Source of the DNA: RPQJ01 sp963793005
GTDB taxonomy: Bacteria > Pseudomonadota > Gammaproteobacteria > Steroidobacterales > Steroidobacteraceae
DNA length: 64,000 bases
Assembly (NCBI GenBank): GCA_963793005.1
Contig: CAWBYP010000004.1
Coordinates: forward strand, 248,001-312,000
Direction: 5' to 3'
Shown: one piece after another, positions 46,332 to 58,722 of the stretch
Numbering within the stretch: the stretch's first letter is position 1
Layout: each line of letters starts with the position of its first letter
Notes under the pieces: generated by a model
What the model was told of the DNA's origin: nothing
Databases searched by the model: none
What the model saw: only the letters and a program-made list of their open reading frames with translations
Position numbers and translations under genes: made by a program

Positions 46332-48908
46332 ATGAGCGCCCCGGACCTCTCTTCGCACACGCCCATGATGCAGCAGTACCTGCGCATCAAGGCGCAGCAC
46401 CCGGACGTGCTGCTGTTCTACCGGATGGGCGACTTCTACGAGCTTTTTTTCGAGGACGCCCGCCGCGCCGCACGCGTGCTCGACATCACGCTGACGGCGC
46501 GTGGCAGCTCCGGCGGCGAGCCGATCCCCATGGCCGGCGTTCCGGTGCAGTCGCTCGATACCTACCTTTCGCGAGCGGTCCGCCGCGGCGAATCCGTCGC
46601 CATCTGCGAGCAGATCGGCGACCCCGCGAAGTCCAAGGGGCCGGTCGAGCGGCAGGTGGTACGCGTCGTCACACCCGGCACCGTAACCGACGATGCGCTG
46701 CTCGAGGAGCGGCGCGATACGCTGCTGGCCGCACTGAGTACCACGTCCGAACGGTTTGGCCTCGCATGGCTCGAGCTCTCCAGCGGTCGCTTCCACGCGC
46801 TCGAGGCGGCCGGCGCCGAGGCGCTGGCGGCGGAACTCGAGCGCCTGCGTCCGGCGGAGCTGCTGGTGGCCGAGGACGCGATCCTGCGCGTGCCAGCAGG
46901 AACACAGACCTGCCTGCGCCAGCGACCGCCCTGGCACTTCGAGGCCGCGAGTGCAGAACGCCAGCTCTGCGAGCAGTTCGGTACTCGCGACCTCGCAGGA
47001 TTTGGCCTCGGCAACAGGCCGCTCGCGATCGGCGCGGCGGGGTGCCTGCTGCAATATGTGCGCGATACGCAGAAGTCCGCACTGCCGCACCTGCGCGGCA
47101 TCCGTTGCGAGGAACGCGAAGAGGCGCTGCTGCTGGACGCGGCAACGCGGCGAAATCTCGAACTGGACGCCAGTCTTTCGGGACGGACGGACAGCACGCT
47201 GGTCGAGGTGCTCGACCGCACCGCGACGTCCATGGGCGGTCGCGAACTGCGCCGCTGGGTTCAGCGGCCCCTGCGACAACGTTCGGCCCGCCAGGAACGC
47301 CTGCAGGCGATCGAGGCGTTCCTCGATACGGGTCTTCACCAGGCCGTCCACTCGCTGCTGAAGCGGGTTGGCGACATCGAGCGCATCCTGGCCCGCGTGG
47401 CACTTCGCTCGGCGCGCCCGCGTGACCTGGCGGCACTGCGCGACGCACTGGGCTGCCTGCCTGAACTACAACAGATGCTGACCGGCATCGACTCGCCGTT
47501 GCTGGTGCGGCTCGCAGCCGCGGCGGGCTTGCATCCCGATGCACATGGCCTGCTCTCCTCGGCGCTGCTGCTCACGCCGGCTGCGATTCTTCGCGACGGC
47601 GGTGTGATCGCGCCGGGGCACGACGCCGACCTGGACGAACTGCGCCGCATCGCCGAACACAGCGACGAGGCGCTGCTGGATCTCGAGAACCGTGAGCGCG
47701 AGCGCACCGGGTTCGCGAATTTGCGCTTCGGCTATAACCGCGTGCAGGGCTACTACATCGAGGTGAGCCGCAGCCAGGCCGAGCAGGTGCCGGCCGACTG
47801 GGTGCGACGCCAGACGGTCAAGAACGCCGAGCGCTACATCACCAGCGAGCTCAAGACTTTCGAGGACCGCGTGCTCGGCGCGCGTGACCGCTCGCTGGCA
47901 CGCGAGCGCGAACTCTATGAGGGCCTGCTGGACCGGCTGACTGAGCACCTTCCGGCGCTGCAGGCGACGGCCGCGGCGCTCGCTTCGCTCGACGTGCTGG
48001 CGAACATGGCCGAACGATCGATCGCGCTCAGGCTGGCGAAACCGACACTCTGCGACGAGGCGCGAATCGACATCCGCGGCGGCAGGCACCTGGTCGTCGA
48101 ACAGCACCTCGACGGACCGTTCGTGCCGAATGACCTGGACCTGCACGACGGGCGGCGCATGTTGATCGTCACCGGACCCAACATGGGCGGCAAGTCCACC
48201 TACATGCGCCAGTCAGCGCTGATCGTGATCCTGGCCGGCATCGGCAGCTACGTGCCGGCGGATTCAGCCGTCATCGGACCGGTGGACCGGATCTTCACGC
48301 GCATCGGTGCCGCGGACGACCTGGCCGGCGGGCGCTCGACATTCATGGTGGAAATGACCGAGGCGGCGAACATCTTGAACAACGCCACGCGCGACAGCCT
48401 GGTGCTGATGGACGAGATCGGCCGCGGCACCAGCACCTACGACGGATTGTCGCTCGCCTGGGCCTGCGCACGTCACATCGGTCGCGAGGTCGGCGCCTAT
48501 ACGTTGTTCGCCACGCACTACTTCGAGCTCACGGCTCTCGCGGACGAACTGCCGGCCTGCGCGAACGTGCATCTCGACGCGACCGAGCACGCCGACACGC
48601 TGGTGTTCCTGCACACAGTGAAAGAAGGCCCGGCGAACCAGAGCTACGGACTACAGGTCGCGCGACTCGCGGGCGTGCCGAAGCCCGTCGTGAGCGAGGC
48701 AAGACGCTACCTGCACGAGCTCGAACGCCGCGACCACGCAGCACGCCCGGCCGCGCCACAGCAGGAGCTCGACCTGCCGGCTCCAGTCGATCCAGCCGAG
48801 GCGGCCGCGCTCGCCGAACTCGACGAACTGGATCCCGACGCGCTGAGTCCGCGCGATGCGCTCGCGCTGCTGTTCAGGCTTAAGGAGACGCTGCGGACCC
48901 GGCGCTGA
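46332..48908 (+). CDS. mutS: DNA mismatch repair protein MutS
   Basis: 858 aa. The N-terminal mismatch-binding domain starts with MMQQYLRIKAQHPDVLLFYR and MGDFYELFFEDA, which contains the Phe-x-Glu wedge. Connector, lever and clamp domains follow. Walker A is GPNMGGKST near residue 615 and the Walker B region is LVLMDEIGRGTSTYDG; FATHYFELT completes the ATPase. A helix-turn-helix tail (DALSPRDALALLFRLKETLR) closes the dimer. It detects mismatches and recruits MutL. The start has only a weak ribosome site. Reading frame intact. Confidence 0.97.
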   Translation: MSAPDLSSHTPMMQQYLRIKAQHPDVLLFYRMGDFYELFFEDARRAARVLDITLTARGSSGGEPIPMAGVPVQSLDTYLSRAVRRGESVAICEQIGDPAKSKGPVERQVVRVVTPGTVTDDALLEERRDTLLAALSTTSERFGLAWLELSSGRFHALEAAGAEALAAELERLRPAELLVAEDAILRVPAGTQTCLRQRPPWHFEAASAERQLCEQFGTRDLAGFGLGNRPLAIGAAGCLLQYVRDTQKSALPHLRGIRCEEREEALLLDAATRRNLELDASLSGRTDSTLVEVLDRTATSMGGRELRRWVQRPLRQRSARQERLQAIEAFLDTGLHQAVHSLLKRVGDIERILARVALRSARPRDLAALRDALGCLPELQQMLTGIDSPLLVRLAAAAGLHPDAHGLLSSALLLTPAAILRDGGVIAPGHDADLDELRRIAEHSDEALLDLENRERERTGFANLRFGYNRVQGYYIEVSRSQAEQVPADWVRRQTVKNAERYITSELKTFEDRVLGARDRSLARERELYEGLLDRLTEHLPALQATAAALASLDVLANMAERSIALRLAKPTLCDEARIDIRGGRHLVVEQHLDGPFVPNDLDLHDGRRMLIVTGPNMGGKSTYMRQSALIVILAGIGSYVPADSAVIGPVDRIFTRIGAADDLAGGRSTFMVEMTEAANILNNATRDSLVLMDEIGRGTSTYDGLSLAWACARHIGREVGAYTLFATHYFELTALADELPACANVHLDATEHADTLVFLHTVKEGPANQSYGLQVARLAGVPKPVVSEARRYLHELERRDHAARPAAPQQELDLPAPVDPAEAAALAELDELDPDALSPRDALALLFRLKETLRTRR

Positions 48909-48932
48909 CCGCATCCGGCGCCGGCACACGCC

Positions 48933-49577
48933 TCAGGTCGATTCCCTGCTGAACTTCGAATGCCGCAGGAAATGCGCCACCTGTGCAGCCACGTCCTTGG
49001 CGAACAACATTCCCATGTGGCTGCGCCGCAGCTCGATGTGATCGTCGAGCCCCGGAATGACCGTCTCGCTCGCAGCCACGGTGCCGTCATTCGGCTCGTC
49101 GAAGTGCGCGAAGAACCGGCCCATGCCCATGCGCCGTGTGCCGGCGATGGTGCCCAGTGCGCAGGGTCCCTGCCAGCGGCGCTCCTCGCGCGAGGTGACC
49201 TCGCGCAGCAGGTGCGGGCCGATCACCGGCCGCAGCGGCCGCCATCGCATGACGCCTTGCGCGGCCCGACAGCTGCTGAGCGGCGATCCGAGCAACACCG
49301 CGTTACCCTTGAACCGCCCCGCGTTCTCGGAGAGCGCGCGATAGACGAATGTCCCGCCCAGGCTGTGTCCGACGAAGTGAACCCGATGGCCGGCGCTGAC
49401 GCGATCGGCGAAATCCGCAAGCCTGGCACTGATATCCGCGGCGTGGCCACGCAGTGTCGGATAGGAAAAGACGTGTACGTCGAAGCCGTGCTCGCGTCGC
49501 AGCCGGCGCTTGAGCGTCGCCATTTCCGACCCGTTCATCCACAGGCCATGGACCAGGACAACCGGGTCGCGTGTCAT
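48933..49577 (-). CDS. Alpha/beta hydrolase (lipase-like)
   Basis: 214 aa from ATG 49577. DPVVLVHGLWMNGSEM forms the oxyanion region, the nucleophile is Ser in VHFVGHSLGGTFVY, a candidate Asp lies in FDEPNDGTVA and the catalytic His is probably in LRRSHMGMLF. It resembles small esterases/PGAP1-like lipases. The coding frame extends far upstream without a plausible fold, so the short start is used. It runs convergently towards mutS and is separated from aspS by a large palindrome. Confidence 0.75.
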   Translation of the reverse strand: MTRDPVVLVHGLWMNGSEMATLKRRLRREHGFDVHVFSYPTLRGHAADISARLADFADRVSAGHRVHFVGHSLGGTFVYRALSENAGRFKGNAVLLGSPLSSCRAAQGVMRWRPLRPVIGPHLLREVTSREERRWQGPCALGTIAGTRRMGMGRFFAHFDEPNDGTVAASETVIPGLDDHIELRRSHMGMLFAKDVAAQVAHFLRHSKFSREST

Positions 49578-49595
49578 GCTTGATGCCAGGAAGAC

Positions 49596-49637
49596 AGGGG
49601 ACATTCCCCTATTTTCTGAAATAGGGGAATGTCCCCT
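49596..49637. repeat. Perfect nested palindrome
   Basis: A 19-bp perfect stem (49596-49614 with 49619-49637) around a 4-nt loop. Each arm itself contains GGGGA-n3-TCCCC, so a cross-shaped fold is possible. It lies between the alpha/beta hydrolase start and the aspS stop, in the leader of the hydrolase. Resembles dispersed palindromic units rather than a plain terminator. Confidence 0.75.
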
Positions 49638-49642
49638 ATTTC

Positions 49643-51424
49643 CTACTCCTTCACCGGCAGGCGTACCCGGATGTGCAGCTCGCGCAGCTGTTGCTCCGAC
49701 ACCTCGGTCGGCGCATCGGTCAGCGGACAGGTCGCGGTCTGCGTCTTCGGGAATGCGATCACGTCGCGGATCGAGTCGGCGCCCGCCATCAGCATGGCGA
49801 GGCGATCGAGGCCGAACGCGATGCCGCCGTGCGGAGGCGCGCCGTACTTGAGCGCCTCGAGCAGGAAGCCGAACTTCTTCTGCGCTTCCTCGGCCCCGAT
49901 GCCGAGCAGCCCGAACACCGTGGACTGCATGTCGCTGCGATGGATACGCACCGAGCCGCCGCCGATCTCGGAGCCGTTCAACACCATGTCGTAGGCTCGC
50001 GCCAGCGCGCCGCCCGGGTCGGCCACGAGTGCCGCCGGATCGTCGTTCGCGGGCGACGTGAACGGGTGATGCATCGCGGCCCAGCGATTGCCGTCCGGAT
50101 CCCACTCGAACATCGGGAAGTCCATGACCCACAGTGGGCGCCAGCCGGCCTCGACCAGCCCGAGGTCCTGGCCCACCTTTACGCGCAGCGCGCCGAGGGC
50201 ATCGTTGACCACTTTCGCCTTGTCGGCGCCGAAGAACACCAGGTCGCCGGTGGCCGCACCGGTGCGCTCCATCAGGCCGGCAATCGCCGCGTCCGACAGG
50301 AATTTAAGGATCGGCGACTGCAGGCCGTCGCGGCCTTTCGAAGCGTCGTTGACCTTGATGTACGCGAGACCCCTGGCGCCATAGCGCGCGACGAACGCCG
50401 TGTAATCGTCGATCTGCTTGCGCGACAGCTTCTCGCCGCCAGCCGGAACGCGCAGGGCCGCCACGCGACCGTCCTTGTCGGCCGCAGGCGCCGCAAACAC
50501 CTTGAAGTCGCAGTCCTTCACCAGGTCCGCGACGTCCACGAGCTCGAGCGGAATGCGCAGGTCCGGCTTGTCGGATGCGTAGCGGCGCATCGCCTCGGCG
50601 TAGGTCATGCGCGGAAACGGGTCCGGGAGTGCCACGCCCAGGGCCTTGGCGAACACATCGCGCACCAGTCCTTCCATCAGCGCCAGGATCTCGTCGCGCT
50701 CGAGGAACGAGGTCTCGACGTCGAGCTGGGTGAACTCGGGCTGGCGGTCGGCGCGCAGGTCCTCGTCGCGGAAGCAGCGCACGATCTGGTAGTAGCGATC
50801 GAACCCGGACATCATCAGCAGCTGCTTGAAGATCTGCGGCGACTGCGGCAGCGCGAAGAACTTGCCCGGCTGCGTCCGGCTCGGAACCAGGTAGTCGCGC
50901 GCGCCCTCAGGCGTCGCCTTGGTCAGCATCGGCGTCTCGACGTCGATGAACCCGTGGCCGTCGAGGTATTCGCGCATCGCGCGCGTAACTGCATGGCGCA
51001 GTCGCAGCCGCTTCTGCATCTCGTCGCGACGCAGGTCGATGTAGCGGTACTTGAGCCGCGTCTCTTCCTTCACGTCCTCGTCGAGCTGGAATGGAATCGG
51101 CTCGGCGCGGTTCAGCACCTCGATCTCGCGCGCCAGCACTTCCACCTGGCCGGAGGCGAGGTTGGCGTTGGCCGTTCCCGCCGGGCGCGGCCGTACCTGG
51201 CCCGTGACCTTGATGACCCACTCGCCGCGCAGGCGCTCGGCCTCGGCGAACACCGCGGCCACATCCGGGTCGAACACGATCTGCAGCAGGCCCTCACGGT
51301 CGCGAAGGTCCACGAAGATCACGCCGCCGTGGTCGCGGCGACGGTGAATCCAGCCGGCAACCGAGACGGTGGAACCGACGAGGGTTTCGTTGACCTCGCC
51401 GCAATAGTGGGTGCGCATGGGCAT
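49643..51424 (-). CDS. aspS: Aspartyl-tRNA synthetase, bacterial type
   Basis: 593 aa. An OB-fold anticodon domain (MRTHYCGEVNETLVG, VAGWIHRRRDHGGVIFVDLR) precedes the class II core with the signatures FRDEDLRADRQPEFTQLD and a C-terminal GGIAFGLDRLAML, and an inserted GAD domain (about 290-420) as in bacterial AspRS. It charges tRNA-Asp, and tRNA-Asn too in organisms without AsnRS. ATG 51424 or 51418 are both possible; the second (MRTHY) matches the usual N-terminus better. Confidence 0.95.
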   Translation of the reverse strand: MPMRTHYCGEVNETLVGSTVSVAGWIHRRRDHGGVIFVDLRDREGLLQIVFDPDVAAVFAEAERLRGEWVIKVTGQVRPRPAGTANANLASGQVEVLAREIEVLNRAEPIPFQLDEDVKEETRLKYRYIDLRRDEMQKRLRLRHAVTRAMREYLDGHGFIDVETPMLTKATPEGARDYLVPSRTQPGKFFALPQSPQIFKQLLMMSGFDRYYQIVRCFRDEDLRADRQPEFTQLDVETSFLERDEILALMEGLVRDVFAKALGVALPDPFPRMTYAEAMRRYASDKPDLRIPLELVDVADLVKDCDFKVFAAPAADKDGRVAALRVPAGGEKLSRKQIDDYTAFVARYGARGLAYIKVNDASKGRDGLQSPILKFLSDAAIAGLMERTGAATGDLVFFGADKAKVVNDALGALRVKVGQDLGLVEAGWRPLWVMDFPMFEWDPDGNRWAAMHHPFTSPANDDPAALVADPGGALARAYDMVLNGSEIGGGSVRIHRSDMQSTVFGLLGIGAEEAQKKFGFLLEALKYGAPPHGGIAFGLDRLAMLMAGADSIRDVIAFPKTQTATCPLTDAPTEVSEQQLRELHIRVRLPVKE

Positions 51425-51530
51425 TGGAAGGTCCAGGAGGCTATGGACGCTGGGCTATCGGCTGCGGGAAGTGGCGGATGCCTCGGCAACAGCCTGCAGC
51501 CCAGCGCCTGCAGTGCAGGGGCGCCGAATG

Positions 51531-52181
51531 TTACGGTTCGGCCTGTTGCGGCGCAAGACGACCGTCCACCGGCGGAGCCCGCCAGGTCGGTACGACGACC
51601 CCGAGCGTGAACAGCATCTTGAAGGCTTCGTCCACCGTCATGTCCAGGATGACGATTTCCTCGTTCGGGCAGCAGCACCAGGAAACCGGTCGTCGGGTTG
51701 GGCGTCGTCGGGACGAACACGCCGGTCACCTTCTGCGCAGTCTTGGCCTGCACTTCCTCGAGGTCGTGCGACGTGATGAAACCGATGCTGTAGACACGCC
51801 CTTGCGCGGGAATTCGACCATCACGACCTGCTTGAACGAGCGGCCGGTGTCGGTGAGCACGGTCTCGCTGAACGACTTGGCGCCGCTGTAGACCGGCCCG
51901 ATCACCGGGATCCGTCGCACCAGCGACTCGAGGCTTGCGACGATCCGGCCGCCGAACAGGTTCTTGACCAGCAGTCCGGTCAGGAAGAGCAGCAGCAAAG
52001 ACAGGATCACCCCGACACCGGGCACGTAGGTCCCGACCAGCGTCTCGGGGCGCCACGCATGGGGCAGCAGCACCAGCGACTGGTCGAGGATCCGCGCCAC
52101 GAAGCGCAGCACCCAGACCGTCACCATGATCGGGATCCAGACCAGCAACCCGCCGATCAGGTAATTGCGGAACGTCTTCAA
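51531..52181 (-). CDS. DUF502 family membrane protein, frame broken twice in this sequence
   Basis: Begins at TTG 52181 (LKTFRNYLIGGLLVWIPIM) with a second helix (LVGTYVPGVGVILSLLLLFL) and FGGRIVASLESLVRRIPVIG, the DUF502 hallmark. Near 51796 the frame slips by one base to VYSIGFITSHDLEEVQAKTA and FVPTTPNPTTGFLVLLP, and near 51668 it slips back to NEEIVILDMTVDEAFKMLFT and on to a stop at 51531. Correcting both gives 216 aa, the usual length. The two indels cancel, suggesting base errors. It is the gene after FmdB in the same direction. Confidence 0.8.
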
Positions 52182-52248
52182 CGGATGTCGGCGTCCCGCC
52201 TCCTCCGGCCCTGGAGCTTTCGGGGACACTTGCCCTGGGCCGGGACGG

Positions 52249-52677
52249 TCAGCGCTTGCGGGCACGGGCGGGCGCCTTTTTCGGTGATGGAGTTCTTGCC
52301 GATGGCTTGGCGCTCGACGTCTTCGAGCGCCGCGCGCTCCCGGTCGAGACGGCAACGGGCCTGGCCTCCGGCTTGGAGTCGGGTTTGGACTCGGGCTTGG
52401 ATTCGGACTTCGCTTCCGGCTTGGCTGCTGCCTTTGTCTCGGCCGCAGCCGGCTCCGCGTCACCTTTCTGAGCCAGGTTGCGTTTCTGTTCCTTGTCGGA
52501 CTTGAAATCGGTCTCGTACCAGCCGCTGCCGGCGAGCCGGAACAACGGCGCCGACATCAGTCGCTTCAAGGTGTGTCGCCCGCATTCCGGGCACTCGCGG
52601 AGCGGCTTGTCGGAAATCTTCTGCAGCGCCTCGAGGTGATGGTCGCACTTCGAGCACTGGTATTCGTAGATGGGCAT
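52249..52677 (-). CDS. FmdB-type zinc-ribbon protein with long KPE tail
   Basis: 142 aa. The N-terminal 40 residues are the FmdB zinc ribbon: MPIYEYQCSKCDHHLEALQK with CxxC, then PLRECPECGRH with the second CxxC. FRLAGSGWYETDF follows, typical of the family. The remaining 75 residues are low-complexity Lys/Pro/Glu/Ala with repeated SKPE/SKPD units ending in ARARKR. Putative regulatory protein; function not established. The FmdB-DUF502-aspS order is common in proteobacteria. Confidence 0.85.
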   Translation of the reverse strand: MPIYEYQCSKCDHHLEALQKISDKPLRECPECGRHTLKRLMSAPLFRLAGSGWYETDFKSDKEQKRNLAQKGDAEPAAAETKAAAKPEAKSESKPESKPDSKPEARPVAVSTGSARRSKTSSAKPSARTPSPKKAPARARKR

Positions 52678-52767
52678 GGTCGGGTCGGGTCCCTGGTGCG
52701 AGCAAGCGATTATACGGAATCGGGATGGCCCGCCGTCTTTAGACTGCGCGGGCCGCCCCAGGCGAGG

Positions 52768-55386
<2,619 letters not shown>

Positions 55387-55672
55387 CGGTCGAGGCTCCA
55401 TTCGGGGTCTGCGTTACCGGCTAATTGGGGGCGCGGGCGCGGAAGATAAAGGGCAGCGTGGGGGCCGTCCGGCAAGTATTCACCCGAGCGTTGCGGTCCA
55501 GTGGGACGCGCGGGTCATGCATGAGTCGCGCGCAAGCCACCCCGCCCGGCTGCCAGCTGCCGGGCAAACCCGGAAACTGGCGCAAGATATCGCGTTTATT
55601 GGAGAATTTAGGATCTTTTGGACACTTTTGAGTGCCTTTAGAAGCTTTTTGGCGCTATATGCCCCGGGATCA

Positions 55673-56017
55673 CTAATCCACGTGCAGCTTGTGCAGGATC
55701 CGGTGGAAGAACGGCATGAACAGCACGCCGACGGCGGCCAGGAAGACGATCCCGCTGTAGAGCGCGTAGACGGAGGCAAACAGTTTGGCCGAATCCGTCG
55801 TCATCGTATCCACCGGCCCCATGCCGGTGAGGATCATCGACGCGTTCAGTAGTGAGTCGATCCAGCCCAGACCCGCAAAGGCGCGATAGCCGACGGTCCC
55901 GACCCCGAGCGACGAGCCGATGACCAGCAAGCTCACCCCGCCGTGGCGAGCAACCCGGTGCAGGAACTGCTTCCGGGACAACAGTGGCGTGTTGTGATGT
56001 TCGTACATCGTTCGCAC
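55673..56017 (-). CDS. Small conserved membrane protein of unknown function
   Basis: 114 aa. A basic N-terminus (LLSRKQFLHRVARHGG) is followed by a first helix (VSLLVIGSSLGVGTVGYRAF), then WIDSLLNASMILTGMGPVD and a second helix (LYSGIVFLAAVGVLFMPFF) with a His-rich end (HRILHKLHVD). The WIDxxLNASMILxGMGPVD block recurs in hypothetical proteins of many proteobacteria; no activity is known. Upstream lies a ZIP metal transporter, 71 bp away in the same direction. Confidence 0.7.
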   Translation of the reverse strand: MRTMYEHHNTPLLSRKQFLHRVARHGGVSLLVIGSSLGVGTVGYRAFAGLGWIDSLLNASMILTGMGPVDTMTTDSAKLFASVYALYSGIVFLAAVGVLFMPFFHRILHKLHVD

Positions 56018-56088
56018 CTCCTGCCTGCCGTTGGTCGGCCTCCTCGTCGCTTGCGGCTCGGCGCCCGATCACCCGGGAACGCGGATCC

Positions 56089-56868
56089 TCAATGCATGTA
56101 CTGGTGTGTGAAATAGACCACCGCGACACCCAGCCCTATGAACAGCACCTGCTCGAGTCCGGCCCGCAGGTCCACGCGCCGGTGCAGGCCCGGAATGAGG
56201 TCCGCGACCGCGATGTAGATGAAACTCGCCGCGGCGAAGGCCAGCGCATAGGGCAGCAGGTGCATCGCCGTCCCGAGCGCGAAGTACGCGATTACGCCGC
56301 CAACGATGGACGTGAGGCTGGTCAACAGGTTGAGTACCAGCGCGCGACCGCGCGAGTAGCCACCGTGCAGCAGGATCGCGAGATCACCCACTTCCTGGGG
56401 TATCTCGTGCGCAGCCACCGCCAGCGCGGTGACGATGCCAAGCTTCACGTCGGTCATGATGGCCGCGGCCACCAGCACGCCGTCCAGCACGTTGTGGAAG
56501 CTGTCACCGAGCAGGATCATGCGCGCCGAGGCGGCATCGCGGGCCGTGTGGCTCGGCGAATGCATTTCGCAGGGATCGTCGTGGCAATGGCGCCACAGGA
56601 CGAACTTCTCGAGCAGGAAGAAGGTCAGGATCCCAAGCAGCAGGCCCATGCCGATGCGATGCGCACCACCGGGTCCGGCCGACTCGAGCGCGTGGGGCAA
56701 CAGGCCGAGGAAGGCGGCGCCGAGCAGCGCGCCAGTCGCGAAGCCGACGAGGTGCGGCAGCACCGCACTGCGGCGCTGGTCGCCGAGCACCAGGAAGAAC
56801 GCCGCCGCGAGCGCACTCACGAAGCCGCTCAGTCCGGTGAGAACGATGATAAGGGTCAGCGAGTTCAC
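56089..56868 (-). CDS. ZIP-family metal transporter
   Basis: 259 aa with eight predicted helices. The conserved metal-path motifs are in helix IV (LGDSFHNVLDGVLVAAA) and helix V (VAAHEIPQEVGDLAILLHGG); a His/Cys/Asp cluster (RHCHDDPCEMHSPSH) in the cytoplasmic loop likely binds metal. Members import zinc, iron or other divalent cations. Intact, no nearby regulator seen. Confidence 0.88.
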   Translation of the reverse strand: MNSLTLIIVLTGLSGFVSALAAAFFLVLGDQRRSAVLPHLVGFATGALLGAAFLGLLPHALESAGPGGAHRIGMGLLLGILTFFLLEKFVLWRHCHDDPCEMHSPSHTARDAASARMILLGDSFHNVLDGVLVAAAIMTDVKLGIVTALAVAAHEIPQEVGDLAILLHGGYSRGRALVLNLLTSLTSIVGGVIAYFALGTAMHLLPYALAFAAASFIYIAVADLIPGLHRRVDLRAGLEQVLFIGLGVAVVYFTHQYMH

Positions 56869-56911
56869 GGTGCTTCACGCCGATTCCGGGCGCGGGAGCG
56901 TAGCACGACGG

Positions 56912-57652
56912 TCATTCGAGCCACGCAAGTGTCGCCATGCGGCCGGTAATGCCATCCCGGCGGAACGAGAAGAAGCGTTCCGCCTCCGTCGCCGTGCACC
57001 AACCGCCTCCGTAGACCGGGCCGACGCCCGCGCGCGCGAGCACGATCCGCGCAATGCCGTACAGGTCGGCCTGGAAGCGACCCTGGTGGTTGTGTTCGAA
57101 GCATGCCCCGGCCTCCGGATATCGGCCGATGAACGCCTGCCGCACCTCCGGACCTACCTCGAAAGCGCGCTGGCTTATCGCCGGGCCGAGCCAGGCGAGC
57201 AGGTCCGCGGGATCGCCGCCGAGCGCGGCGACCGTCGCCTCGACGACCCCGCCGGCCAGCCCACGCCAGCCTGCATGGGCGACGGCCACGCGCGTGCCTG
57301 CACGGTCAACCAGCACCACTGGCAGGCAGTCCGCGGTCATCACGGCACAGACGCGGCCGGGACCGGTCGCGACCGCCGAATCGGCCCTCGGCACATCGTC
57401 CTGCCCGACGGCCTCGACCACCTCGCATCCATGAACCTGTTCGAGCCAGAGCGGATCCGAGGGCAGTCCGGTCGCGTCGCGCAGCCGCCTTCGATTCTCG
57501 CGAACGCAGCCCGCATCGTCGTCGACGTGTGCCGCAAGGTTCAGCGATGCATACCGACCCTTGCTGGTGCCGCCGGTTCGCAGCGTCGAGACAACACGGA
57601 CATGGCTCGGAGCCGGCCACTCGGGCTCGAGCCACTCGATAGCTCCACTCAT
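56912..57652 (-). CDS. pgeF: Polyphenol oxidase/purine nucleoside phosphorylase PgeF (YfiH/LACC1 family)
   Basis: 246 aa from ATG 57652, overlapping the rluD stop by ATGA. LWLEQVHGCEVVEA, VMTADCLPVVLVD and VAVAHAGWRGLAGGVV supply the metal-binding His/Cys triad of the family (His in VHG, Cys in ADC, His in AHAGW). Family members process purine nucleosides and, in E. coli, help keep peptidoglycan peptides correct. Partner order rluD-pgeF is conserved. Confidence 0.9.
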   Translation of the reverse strand: MSGAIEWLEPEWPAPSHVRVVSTLRTGGTSKGRYASLNLAAHVDDDAGCVRENRRRLRDATGLPSDPLWLEQVHGCEVVEAVGQDDVPRADSAVATGPGRVCAVMTADCLPVVLVDRAGTRVAVAHAGWRGLAGGVVEATVAALGGDPADLLAWLGPAISQRAFEVGPEVRQAFIGRYPEAGACFEHNHQGRFQADLYGIARIVLARAGVGPVYGGGWCTATEAERFFSFRRDGITGRMATLAWLE

Positions 57653-58608
57653 TTTCCAACTGCGTCGGCCGCCAGCACGCGCAGCAGCTCGCGCATGTCG
57701 GCCGGCAGTGGCGCCTCGCATGCGACCGGCTTGGCTGTCACCGGGTGTGCAAACTCGAGCCGCGCCGCATGCAGCGCCTGCCGCGGGAAGTCCTTGAGGG
57801 CCTGCCGCAGCGCCTCGCTCGCGCCGCGGGGCAGTGCGAGGCGCCCGCCGTAGACCCGGTCCCCGACGATCGGAAATCCGGCGTGGGCGAGGTGCACCCG
57901 GATCTGGTGCGTGCGGCCGGTCTCGAGCTGCACCCGCACGTGGGTGTGCGCGCGGTAACGCTTGATAACCCGATAGTGCGTGACCGACTCGCGCCCGCCC
58001 TGGCGCACGGACATGCGCACGCGGTCGGTTGGATGCCTGTCGATCGGGGCATCGACGGTGCCGCCCGCCGTCATCACGCCGCGACACACCGCCTGGTACT
58101 CGCGGTGTATGTCGCGCTGCTCCAGCATCCGCACCAGCGCCGTGTGGGCGGCCAGTGTCCTGGCCACGACCAGCAGGCCACTGGTGTCCTTGTCGAGCCT
58201 GTGCACGATGCCGGCACGCGGCAGCTTCGCGAGCTTCGGGTCCAGCGCCAGCAGCGCGTTCTGCAGCGTGTTGTCGGGATTGCCCGCGCCAGGATGGACG
58301 ACGAGTCCGGCCGGCTTGTCGACAACGAAGACGTGCCGGTCCTCGTGGACCAGCACCAGCGGGATGTCCTGGGGAACGGCCCGCGGGTCCTCGGGCAGCG
58401 TCGCAGCAATCACGACCTTCTCGCCGCCGGACACCTTGTCCCGCGGTCTGCGCGGCTCACCATCCACCAGCACCTCGCCGCTGTCGATCCAGGACTTGAG
58501 CCGGCTGCGGGAGTGATCCGGAAGCAGGGCCGCAAGCGCCTGGTCCAGCCGCTGTCCGGCCCGCTCCAGCGGTATTTCGATTGAGATTTCAAGGGTGGAG
58601 GCAGTCAT
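57649..58608 (-). CDS. rluD: Ribosomal large subunit pseudouridine synthase D
   Basis: 319 aa from ATG 58608. An S4 RNA-binding domain (AGQRLDQALAALLPDHSRSR) precedes the RluA-type catalytic domain, with the catalytic Asp in IVHRLDKDTSGLLVVAR and GRTHQIRVHLAHAGFPIVGD. It makes pseudouridines in helix 69 of 23S rRNA. Divergent from bamD, which is the usual arrangement. Confidence 0.93.
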   Translation of the reverse strand: MTASTLEISIEIPLERAGQRLDQALAALLPDHSRSRLKSWIDSGEVLVDGEPRRPRDKVSGGEKVVIAATLPEDPRAVPQDIPLVLVHEDRHVFVVDKPAGLVVHPGAGNPDNTLQNALLALDPKLAKLPRAGIVHRLDKDTSGLLVVARTLAAHTALVRMLEQRDIHREYQAVCRGVMTAGGTVDAPIDRHPTDRVRMSVRQGGRESVTHYRVIKRYRAHTHVRVQLETGRTHQIRVHLAHAGFPIVGDRVYGGRLALPRGASEALRQALKDFPRQALHAARLEFAHPVTAKPVACEAPLPADMRELLRVLAADAVGK

Positions 58609-58722
58609 CGCGGCGCATTCTGGCCGATGCCCGGTGCCTTGTGTACCGGAACGGCGGTCCGGAGCGCATTTTCTATATACTTCCGCCTCCGCCCACTGCC
58701 CCCGGCACTGCACCAATCGACC

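Noticed and set aside
49673..51610. A 645-codon open frame on the plus strand opposite aspS
   Set aside because: It mirrors the aspS codons, has Arg/His-rich composition without any fold and no ribosome site; high GC produces such open shadows.
55402..55672. Heat-shock promoter for clpB
   Set aside because: Partial CTTG and CCC matches exist, but spacing and sequence do not fit the sigma-32 consensus well enough to call.
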